This document shows positions 18,001 through 26,400 of a DNA stretch of 60,770 nucleotides, piece after piece; within the stretch, counting starts at the first letter, position 1, and each line of letters opens with the position of its first letter. The stretch comes from Nostoc sp. 106C (GTDB lineage Bacteria > Cyanobacteriota > Cyanobacteriia > Cyanobacteriales > Nostocaceae): the NCBI RefSeq assembly GCF_002154725.1, contig NZ_MTAW01000140.1, forward strand, positions 1-60,770, given 5' to 3'. Made by a program: the position numbers and the translations under genes. The notes below the pieces were generated by a model. It was not told the origin of the DNA. It was given only the letters and a program-made list of their open reading frames with translations, and did not search any database.

Positions 18001-21000
18001 GATGTGTGAGTGGTTAGACCAAACAGTTGAGCGCATTTTGCACTGGGAACCAAAGCGAGTATTAGAAATTGGTTGTGGAACTGGCTTGTTACTATTTAAG
18101 ATTGCTCCTCACACCGAGCAATATTATGGTATAGACCTTTCATCGACTGGGTTAGATTACATTAGCCAGCATCTCCAACTACCGCAAGTAAAGCTTGAGC
18201 AACGAACAGCCGATAACTTTGAAGGAATAGAAGCAGGCTCTTTTAACGCTATAGTTTTAAACTCTGTTGTCCAATATTTTCCTAATATTGATTATTTGCT
18301 GCGAGTAATTGCAGGAGCAGTTGAAACTGTGGCTCCAGGCGGCTGTATTTTTATAGGCGATGTGCGGAGTCTACCGCTTTTAGAAGCTTTTCATACATCT
18401 GTGCAACTGTATCAATCCCCCGCTTCACTATTTATTACTGAACTCAAACATCGAATTCAAAATCGGATTGAGCAAGAACAAGAACTGTTAATTGACCCAG
18501 AGTTTTTTATTGCTTTGCAACAGCATTTTCCTCAAATTAGTCATGTGCAAATTCAACTCAAGCGGGGTCATAATCGCAACGAAATGACCAATTTCCGCTA
18601 CGATGTGACTTTGCATATTCATACTGAGGAAGGAAATTTAGACAGAGGAATACAACCATTTGCTTGGCTCGATTGGCAGCAAGAAAAATTAACTGTAAAT
18701 GATATTCGCCAATTATTAATAACATCTGAGCCAGAAATATTAGGTTTACGTAATGTTCCTAATGCGCGTGTTATAAAGGATATTCAGGCTTTAGAATTAC
18801 TAACTCATGGTCAAGAATTTAATAATGTTGGTGAGTTGCAAGCTGCCTTAGATAAAAATATTGCTAATGCTGGTATAGATCCAGAAGAATTTTGGTCATT
18901 GAGTGAAGACTTACCTTATATCATTAGTATTCAATGGTCAAATTCTGATGCTGATGGTAGTTACGATGTAGTTCTTGTGCATCGTAGAGCAGAATCGTCA
19001 ACTATTATTCCTGTTTGTCCTGAGAAAGCGGTCGCTCTCCAATCTTGGGATACTTATGCTAATAATCCATTGCAAAGAAAGTTAGCCAATAATTTAGTAC
19101 CAGATTTACGCCGTTATCTAGGAGAAAAGCTACCTGATTACATGGTTCCGGCTGCTTTTGTACTATTAAAAGAATTGCCACTCACATCTAGTGGCAAAGT
19201 AGATCGCAAAGCACTCCCAGAACCAGGTACAGTACGTCCCGATTTATCAGAAACTTTTGTTGCTCCTCGCACAGCAATAGAAGCGCAGTTAGCCGAAATT
19301 TGGTTACAGGTATTGGGACTGGAAAAGGTAGGCATTCATGATAATTTCTTTGAGTTGGGTGGCGATTCGATTTTGAGCATTCAAGCGATCGCTAAAGCAA
19401 AGCAAGCTAATATTCACCTAACTCCCAAAAAGTTATTTGACTACCCAACCATTGCGGAATTAGCAGCAGTTGTTAGTACCACACCATCTCAGCAAACCGA
19501 ACAAGGTGCGGTTACTGGTGCTATTCCTCTCACACCAATTCAACAGTGGTTTTTTGCCAAAGAATTATTAGACTCTCATCACTGGAACCAAGCAGTATTG
19601 CTGAAGTTGCAGCAAAAGCTAGAACCTGGGTTATTAGCACAAGCAGTACAGCATTTGTTAGCACATCACGATGCTTTACGCTTGCGGTTTGAAAATAGTA
19701 CATCTGGTTGGCAACAAGTTAACGCCGCACCTGATGAAATAGTGCCATTTTCACACATAGATTTATCAGCAATGCCAACCGATGAGCAATTATCGGCAAT
19801 GGAAAAAGCTGCAACACAACTGCAAGCTAGTCTAAATCTGGAGAAAGGGCCAATATTGCGGGTAGCGTTGTTTGATTGTGGCGCAGAACAGTCCAGCCGC
19901 TTGTTATTTATTATTCACCACTTAGCGGTTGATGGAGTCTCTTGGCGAATTGTACTAACAGATTTGCAAACTGCTTATCAACAACTTAGCTACGGTGAAT
20001 TAATTTCTGTTCCTGCTAAGACTACCTCTTTCCAACATTGGGCTTACCGCTTACAAGAATATGCCCAATCATCAGAACTCAAGCAACAGATCAATTACTG
20101 GTTAACAGTTTTACACCAGCCTGTCTCACCTTTACCAGTAGATTATGCTGATGGCATTAATACAGTCGCGTCATCTTGTACTGTCACTATCTCGCTGACT
20201 GTTGAAGAAACTCAAGCTTTGTTGCAACAAGTTCCCAAAGTCTACAACACGCAAATTAATGATGTGTTACTCACTGCTTTAGTGCAAGCTTTTGGTGATT
20301 GGGCAGGGAAATCTTCCCTCTTAGTTGATTTAGAGGGACATGGGCGAGAAATGTTAATTGCAGATGTAGATTTATCTCGGACTGTGGGTTGGTTTACATC
20401 TCTATTTCCCGTGCGTCTAGATTTAGGTGCATCTGTGGAACCAGGAAAGGCTTTAAAAATAGTCAAAGAGCAACTGCGGCAAATACCTAACAATGGCATT
20501 GGTTATGGGGTAATGTGCTACCTCTGCGATGAACCTGAAATGCAAGCAAAATTTGCTGCTTTGCCACAAGCAGAAGTATTGTTTAATTATTTGGGGCAAT
20601 TAGATACAACTCTGACTGAATTATCTTTGTTTGAATTAGTACCTGATGCAGTTGGTAACACTCGCAGTTTGAGAGATAAACGCAGTCATTTATTAATCGT
20701 GAATGGCTTTGTCAGTCAAGGTAAATTACAGTTGAATTGGGCATATAGCACCGCAGTACACCAGCCATCGACTGTAGAAAATTTAGCCCAAAAATTCTTG
20801 TCGGCGTTGCGATCGCTCATTGCTCACTGTCAACTACCAACCGCAGGCGGTTATACTCCTTGTGATTTTCCCCTTGTCAAACTCAATCAAGCAACTCTCG
20901 ATCAATTAGTTGGTAGCGATTATCGTCGCATTGAAGATATTTATCCCCTCTCACCGATTCAGCAAGGTTTGCTATTTCATACCTTGTATGCCCCAGAGTC

Positions 21001-22342
21001 GCAGATGTATTTTGAGCAGTGGAGTTGCAGCCTGCATGGCAATTTAAATTTAGCGGCTTTGCAGCAAGCATGGCGACAAGTGATTAAACGTCATCCTGTG
21101 TTGCGGACGACGTTTAATTGGCAGAATCTCGATGAACCAGTACAAATTGTGCTGCGACAAGTAGAATTACCTTGGCAACAGTACGATTGGCGAGGGTTAT
21201 CGCCTAGTGAACAAACACAACAGCTAGAGAAATTTTTAACAAGCGATCGCCACATCAGCTTTAATCTTGCTGTTGCTCCCGTGATGCGCCTGACACTAAT
21301 TCAAGTGGCTGATGATACTCACTACTTTATCTGGAGCCATCACCACATCCTTATGGATGGATGGGCTGCGGCGCTACTACTCAAAGAAGTCTTTGAACTG
21401 TATCAAGCTACAAGTCAGACTGAAAAATTAAATTTACAACCAGTCCGCACATACCGCAACTATATTGCTTGGTTACAAAAACAAGATATGCAGCCAGCAG
21501 CAGCCTTTTGGCGAGGGATGCTGCAAGGATTTACTGCGCCAACACCAGTATTACCCAAATACCAAAATTCCAACCCAGATGGTAGCTATAAATTGCAGGA
21601 AATTCGTCTCTCGACAGCTACATCCAACGCTCTCCAGGCTCTAGCACGTCAACATCAAATAACCTTAAACACCCTTATACAAGGAACTTGGGCTTTATTA
21701 GTGAGCTACTATAGCGCTAAATCGGATGTAGTTTTTGGTTCTACTGTTTCCGGTCGTCCAGCTACACTCGATGGTGCGGAATCGATGGTTGGACTCTTTA
21801 TTAATACTTTGCCAGTAAGAGTGCAAGTAGCTGCTGATGAGTTGTTGTTGTCTTGGTTGCAGCAATTGCAAAATCAGCAAGTCGAGGCGCGTCAGTATGA
21901 ACACAGTTCCTTAGTTCAAATCCACAAATGGAGTGATGTACCTCAACATTTACCTTTATTTGAGAGTATTGTGGTATTTCAAAACTACCCTTTATCTCCT
22001 TCCTTACGCCAAGGATTCACGGATTTAAAATTGGGGAATGCGCGTGTTGCCGTTTCGAGAAATAACTATCCCTTAACGTTGAGAGTGCGGATAGAAGCAG
22101 AATGGCTATTGCAAATTCTTTATAGTGGCGATCGCTTTGTCGCTACAACCATCACCCAGGTTTTCAAACAACTAGAAATGCTGTTGCAAAAAATCATTGA
22201 ACAACCTGCTACTAAATTAAGTGAATTATTAACAATACTTGCGGATGATGAAAAACAACAACAGCAACAAAAAGAGCAAGAATTAACAAATACTAGTCTT
22301 CAGAAGTTAAAGTTTGCCAAACGTAAAGCTATCTTGGGGTAA
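15089..22342 (+). CDS. NRPS: C-A(Ser)-MT-PCP-E-C
   Basis: This protein has 2417 residues and starts four bases after the previous stop. C1 begins LSPTQQGLLFH and has HHILFDG at 143. The A domain (TSGSTGQPKG at 616) has pocket code D-V-W-H-F-S-L-I, the standard Ser code. A methyltransferase of about 350 residues is inserted between A8 and A10 (SAM motif VLEIGCGTG with GCGTG at 995; FAGWNSSY before it), as in N-methylating cyanobacterial modules, so N-methyl-Ser is likely and O-methyl is possible. The PCP Ser is 1427. The E domain has HHLAVDG at 1610. A second C domain (from 1948, LSPIQQGLLFH, HHILMDG at 2085) ends the protein with a Gln/Lys-rich tail. That terminal C should act on the His module two genes downstream. 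Confidence 0.93.
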   Translation: MKVENIEDIYKLSPTQQGLLFHTLYAPDSGIYCDRYRITFKGNLNISAFEQAWQQVAKRHSVLRTSFFWEEVEEPMQVVYRQVTLPLEQYDWRGINSAEQEQKLEAFLTADRSRGYQLSEAPLMRLALIQMTDEVFQFIWSNHHILFDGWSRFVLFNEVLEIYQALNNGNHITLKPSFPYRKYIAWLRQQNLFEAEAFWRQELQGVTAPTPLVVDKLVSNVSSIEEYSEQQIELSLASTEQLKSVARQYQLTLNTLVQGSWALLLSRYSGEDDVIFGANTSGRPINLSGIDSAVGLFVNSLPVRVKLNPTDCLIPWLKNLQAKQAEVRHYEYSPLVQIQRWSELPKGVPLFNSLIAFENYPIDEALRQRNKSLEIADFSVLNRTNYPLSIIVVPDEKLLLKIICDRRYFNDATITRMLGHLQTLLEGMVANPQQQLKDVPLLTKAEQHQCLVEWNNTQKEYPLHLCLHQLIEAQVEKTPDAVAIVFADQKLTYQQLNSRANQLAHYLQKLGVKPEVQVGICVERSLEMVVGLLGILKAGGAYVPIDPDYPQQRQAFMLQDCQTSVLLTQQKFAATLPEHQAQVICLDTDWEIITQESNQNPATNITSDNLAYVIYTSGSTGQPKGAMNTHAGVCNRLLWMQDTYQLTANDRVLQKTPFSFDVSVWEFFWPLFTGACLVVAQPGGHRDSNYLVKLIAREQITTLHFVPSMLRIFLQEQGLEQCNSLQRVFCSGEALPFDLQQSFFERLQAQLYNLYGPTEAAIDVTAWTCQRHSTEVVVPIGSPIANIQIYILDAQLRLVPVGVPGELYIGGVGLARGYFNRPELTAEKFIHNPFSDRPGARLYKTGDLARYQPDGTIEFLGRIDYQIKLRGLRIELGEIEAVLGQHPAVQQNVVVAREDEARNQRLIAYIVQNLQPDSLESLLPTANNDQVSQWETVFDKTYNQKSEELESIFNFAGWNSSYTNQPIPVNQMCEWLDQTVERILHWEPKRVLEIGCGTGLLLFKIAPHTEQYYGIDLSSTGLDYISQHLQLPQVKLEQRTADNFEGIEAGSFNAIVLNSVVQYFPNIDYLLRVIAGAVETVAPGGCIFIGDVRSLPLLEAFHTSVQLYQSPASLFITELKHRIQNRIEQEQELLIDPEFFIALQQHFPQISHVQIQLKRGHNRNEMTNFRYDVTLHIHTEEGNLDRGIQPFAWLDWQQEKLTVNDIRQLLITSEPEILGLRNVPNARVIKDIQALELLTHGQEFNNVGELQAALDKNIANAGIDPEEFWSLSEDLPYIISIQWSNSDADGSYDVVLVHRRAESSTIIPVCPEKAVALQSWDTYANNPLQRKLANNLVPDLRRYLGEKLPDYMVPAAFVLLKELPLTSSGKVDRKALPEPGTVRPDLSETFVAPRTAIEAQLAEIWLQVLGLEKVGIHDNFFELGGDSILSIQAIAKAKQANIHLTPKKLFDYPTIAELAAVVSTTPSQQTEQGAVTGAIPLTPIQQWFFAKELLDSHHWNQAVLLKLQQKLEPGLLAQAVQHLLAHHDALRLRFENSTSGWQQVNAAPDEIVPFSHIDLSAMPTDEQLSAMEKAATQLQASLNLEKGPILRVALFDCGAEQSSRLLFIIHHLAVDGVSWRIVLTDLQTAYQQLSYGELISVPAKTTSFQHWAYRLQEYAQSSELKQQINYWLTVLHQPVSPLPVDYADGINTVASSCTVTISLTVEETQALLQQVPKVYNTQINDVLLTALVQAFGDWAGKSSLLVDLEGHGREMLIADVDLSRTVGWFTSLFPVRLDLGASVEPGKALKIVKEQLRQIPNNGIGYGVMCYLCDEPEMQAKFAALPQAEVLFNYLGQLDTTLTELSLFELVPDAVGNTRSLRDKRSHLLIVNGFVSQGKLQLNWAYSTAVHQPSTVENLAQKFLSALRSLIAHCQLPTAGGYTPCDFPLVKLNQATLDQLVGSDYRRIEDIYPLSPIQQGLLFHTLYAPESQMYFEQWSCSLHGNLNLAALQQAWRQVIKRHPVLRTTFNWQNLDEPVQIVLRQVELPWQQYDWRGLSPSEQTQQLEKFLTSDRHISFNLAVAPVMRLTLIQVADDTHYFIWSHHHILMDGWAAALLLKEVFELYQATSQTEKLNLQPVRTYRNYIAWLQKQDMQPAAAFWRGMLQGFTAPTPVLPKYQNSNPDGSYKLQEIRLSTATSNALQALARQHQITLNTLIQGTWALLVSYYSAKSDVVFGSTVSGRPATLDGAESMVGLFINTLPVRVQVAADELLLSWLQQLQNQQVEARQYEHSSLVQIHKWSDVPQHLPLFESIVVFQNYPLSPSLRQGFTDLKLGNARVAVSRNNYPLTLRVRIEAEWLLQILYSGDRFVATTITQVFKQLEMLLQKIIEQPATKLSELLTILADDEKQQQQQKEQELTNTSLQKLKFAKRKAILG

Positions 22343-22344
22343 AA

Positions 22345-23388
22345 ATGTCTATTCAAAAACCCAGTATCAAAACATTAGGTAGTATTAATCGGAAATCGAT
22401 TAATCTATCATCAGCAGAGTTAGTTAAGGTGGATTTTTTGCAACCAAGACAACTTCTGCCATTAGTGATTCAACCTACAGTTGATGGCTTAAACTTAATC
22501 GCTTGGGCGCAGAATCATAGTGAGTTTATTGAAGAAAACTTGCTCAAATACAGAGCTTTACTATTCCGTAAATTTCATATCAATACGCCAGAATTATTTA
22601 ATCAATTTGTCAATGTTACCTCTAGTGGTGAATTGCTAGAATATCGCGATCGCTCTTCTCCACGTCATGAAGTTGGTGATAAAATCTACACATCTACAGA
22701 TTATCCTGCCGAGCAAAGTATTTTCTTACATAACGAGGGTACTTATTGGTTAACTTGGCCATTAAAAATCTACTTTGGCTGTTTAATTGCAGCGCAACAA
22801 GGTGGAGAAACACCAATCGCTGATTGTCGCAATATTTTTCAGCGCATTCGTCCCCAAATTAGGGAAAAATTTATCGAAAAAAAAGTCTTGTATGTCCGCA
22901 ACTATAATGATGGTTTTGGACTAACTTGGCAGACTGTTTTTCAAACTAGAGACAAAGCTGTAGTCGAAGAATATTGTCACAGGAATGGGATTGAATTTGA
23001 GTGGAAAGATTGTGAGCGTCTGCGGACTCTTCAAGTACGTCAAGCAGTTGCTCAACATCCAAAAACTGGTGAATTATTTTGGTTTAATCACGCCACTTTC
23101 TTTCATGTTTCTACTCTCGAACCTACACTCCGAGATGCTTTATTAGCAGAGTTTAAGGAAGAGGATTTACCAAATAATACTTATTATGGTGATGGTTCGC
23201 CAATTGAACCGGAAGTTTTAGAAGAATTACGCGTAGCTTATCAGCAAGAAACGGTTTTGTTCCCTTGGCAAGAAGGGGATTTATTGATGTTAGATAATAT
23301 GTCAGTTGCTCATGGTCGTTCGCCATTTGTTGGGTCACGTAAGATTGTGGTCGGAATGGCAGATCCGTTTACTAATTCTGTTTTTTAA
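22345..23388 (+). CDS. Free-standing TauD/SyrP-like Fe(II)/2-oxoglutarate beta-hydroxylase
   Basis: This 347-residue enzyme is homologous over its whole length to the oxygenase domain at the end of the FAAL-NRPS protein. Shared stretches include SSAELVK, QQGGETPI, YYGDGSPIE and a C-terminal FVGSRKI. Metal ligands are H129-x-E131 (FLHNEG) and H323 (SVAHGRSPF), as in SyrP-type aspartyl beta-hydroxylases, which act on carrier-bound amino acids. Its ATG lies two bases after the preceding NRPS stop. It sits directly before an Interface-A-PCP-E gene, so its substrate is most likely the residue loaded there (His by pocket code). The basic N terminus resembles the C-TauD linker of the first NRPS, suggesting a split fusion. 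Confidence 0.9.
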   Translation: MSIQKPSIKTLGSINRKSINLSSAELVKVDFLQPRQLLPLVIQPTVDGLNLIAWAQNHSEFIEENLLKYRALLFRKFHINTPELFNQFVNVTSSGELLEYRDRSSPRHEVGDKIYTSTDYPAEQSIFLHNEGTYWLTWPLKIYFGCLIAAQQGGETPIADCRNIFQRIRPQIREKFIEKKVLYVRNYNDGFGLTWQTVFQTRDKAVVEEYCHRNGIEFEWKDCERLRTLQVRQAVAQHPKTGELFWFNHATFFHVSTLEPTLRDALLAEFKEEDLPNNTYYGDGSPIEPEVLEELRVAYQQETVLFPWQEGDLLMLDNMSVAHGRSPFVGSRKIVVGMADPFTNSVF

Positions 23389-23482
23389 ACGCAGAGTGGC
23401 GCGGAGGTAAATGCAGAGTAGCGCAAAGAGTATGAAGAAATTAAACGTAATTAAAAATAAAAGTTATTAGAGGAATGTAGTT
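23389..23482 (+). repeat. Purine-rich dispersed repeat fragment and leader of next NRPS
   Basis: Between the oxygenase and the next NRPS gene lies ACGCAGAGTGGCGCGGAGGT followed by AAATGCAGAGTAGCGCAAAGAG. This is two imperfect copies of an ACGCAGAG-N-GCGCAGAG-type intergenic repeat common in Nostoc-like genomes. The complementary type appears at 36071-36098. AT-rich DNA follows, and AGAGGAAT lies about eight bases before the ATG at 23483, acting as ribosome binding site. No hairpin strong enough for termination is seen, so read-through in an operon is plausible. Confidence 0.45.
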
Positions 23483-26400
23483 ATGCAAACTCTCAACAAT
23501 ACATCGCCAACAGAAAATGTCGCAGGTTATCGACTTTCTCCACAGCAAGAGCATTTATGGAGATTACAGTCGGTTACTCAAGATAGTTCTTATATTGCTC
23601 AGTGTGCTGTTTCCATTGATGGCGAACTGGATGTAGAGATTCTCAAAAATTCTTTACAGAATGTTGTTAATCACAATGAAATTCTCCGCACAAGTTTCCG
23701 TTGTTTACCAGGAATGACAATTCCCTTACAGGTAATTGCTGATAACCAAGATATATCAGTTAATTATTATGATTGTTGTCAGTTATCTAATGAAGATAAA
23801 GAGAAAAAAATAGATTTATTATTGCATCAGCATAGTTTTGATAATTCAAATTTACAAATAGATTTAATTAGACTTGCAAATAATCAGCATATATTGCTTG
23901 TAAGTTTACCAGCGATGATTGCTGATGCGGTTGGGCTGCGTAATTTAGTGCATGAAGTTAGCCGTTTCTATGCAGCTACTATAAATAATGAAGAATTATC
24001 TGATGAAGTGCTGCAATATGCAGATATAGCTGAATGGCAACATGAATTACTGACAGCAGAAGAAGCTAATTTAGGAAAAGTATACTGGCAACAACAAGCG
24101 CTTCTTAATTTTTTTGATGTTAAGCTTCCTTTTGAAAAACAAGTGTCTGAGAATGTTGGAGTTTTTCAACCACAGGCTATCAGACTTAAGATTGATAAAA
24201 TATCACAAGAAAGAACAAATTATTTATCTGATTTTTTATTAACTTGTTGGCAAATTGTCTTGTGGCGTAATCTTGATAATCCTGATGTAGTTGTTGGTAG
24301 ATTATATGATGTCCGCAAGTATGAAGAATTACAAGCAGCTATTGGATTATTCGCTAAATATTTACCCATAGCATCTCGTTTACAGCCAGATTTGTCATTT
24401 AACGAAATATGGCAGCAAGTTCAGGAATCTGTTAGTCAAGGTCATCAATGGCAAGATTACTTTTCTTGGCAAGATTATACTAATAATTTGGATATTGCTT
24501 TCTTTCCATACTGTTTTGAATTTAAAGAGCAAGCACAGCAAGTATATGCCGATACAGTGGCATTGAATCTCTATAAAGAGTATGTATGTGTTGACAGATT
24601 TAAACTTAAATTATCATGTATTTGCCAAAAAGATGGTTTAGAGGTTGAGTTGTACTATGATGCTAATTGCTTTAATGCAAAAGATATTCAACGTTTAGCA
24701 GCACAATTTGATAAGTTATTATCTAGTGTGTTTCGTAATCCTGATTTTGCAATTAGTGATTTAGAAATTCTAAGCGATCGTGAACTTAATCAGCTACTAT
24801 TTGAGTTTAACAATACGCAAGTTGATTACGATCGCTCTCAATTAATTCATCAGCTATTTGAAGCACAAGCAGAACGCACGCCCGATAATCTTGCTGTAGT
24901 ATTTGATAACCAGCAATTAACCTACCGCGAATTAAATGAACGTGCTAATCAATTAGCTCATTACCTACAGAAATTAAGTGTTAAACCAGAAGTATTAGTA
25001 GGAATTTGTGTAGAACGTTCTTTATCAATGGCAATTGGTATTCTTGCCATTCTCAAAGCTGGTGGTGCTTATGTCCCATTAGATCCCAAGTATCCTTCAG
25101 AACGCCTAGAATTTATCCTTCAAGATATCCAAACGCCAGTATTATTAACTCAGCAATCTTTACTGCAAAATTTACCATCAACTCAAGCAAAAATTATCTG
25201 CTTAGATAGTGATTGGCAAACAATAGCATCTGAGAGTCAAGACAATCCTGCGGTGTCCATGACATCTGCTAACTTAGCTTATATTATATATACTTCTGGC
25301 TCTACTGGTAAACCTAAAGGTGTACAAATCACTCATCAAAATTTAGTCAACTCTACACAGGCGCGGCTGAATTACTATCAAGAACCTGTTGGCAGTTTCT
25401 TATTACTTTCTTCCTTTGCTTTTGATAGTTCTGTCGCCGGAATTTTCTGGACATTATGTTCTGGTGGAACTTTGGTATTTCCCAAAGTAGATGGAGAGCA
25501 AGACATATCATATTTGCTCAATTTAATTAGCCAAAATCAGGTAACTCACTTATTAGGTTTACCTTCCTTATATAACGTCATTTTAGAACAAGCAAACCAA
25601 CAAGAATTAGTTTATTTGCGGAGTGCGATCGCTGCGGGTGAATCATGTCCATTAGAATTGGTGAATCGTCACCTAGAAAAACTTCCCTTGGCTTCTTTAT
25701 TTAACGAATACGGCCCCACAGAAGCCACAGTTTGGAGTAGTGTTTATCATTGCTGTTCACAAGAAATAGGCAATTCAGTTCCTATTGGTCGTCCAATAGG
25801 AAACGCCCAAATTTATTTACTTGACCGGAATTTACATCTTGTTCCTTTGGGTGTAGCTGGTGAAGTATATATAGGTGGCGATAATTTAGCTAGAGGTTAT
25901 TTAAACCGTCCTGATTTAACAGCAGAACGTTTTATTCCCAATCCTTTTAACAAAGGTAGCTGTCTCTACAAAACAGGCGATTTAGCCCGCTATTTACCAG
26001 ATGGAAACATAGAATTTCTCGGACGTATTGACCAGCAAGTAAAAATTCGGGGTTTTCGCATTGAATTAGGCGAAATTGAAACCGCATTAGCTCAACATCC
26101 AAGCATCCGGGCAAATGTAGTGATAGCTAGAGAAGAAAAATCTGGTCAAAAACGCTTAGTAGCTTATATAGTTTCCCAACCGGGACAAGTAGCTCCTAAT
26201 TTAAGCGAGTTGCGCCATTTTCTGGAAGCAAAGCTACCAGAATATATGATTCCTTCTGCTTTTGTACGTATCAATAATATACCGCGTCTTCCTAATGGAA
26301 AAATAGACCTCAAAGCATTACCAGAGCCAGAATTGTCAGTAAATTTTGTGCCTCCTCGCACTGCTGTTGAGAAAATATTAGCTGATATTTGGGCGCAAGT

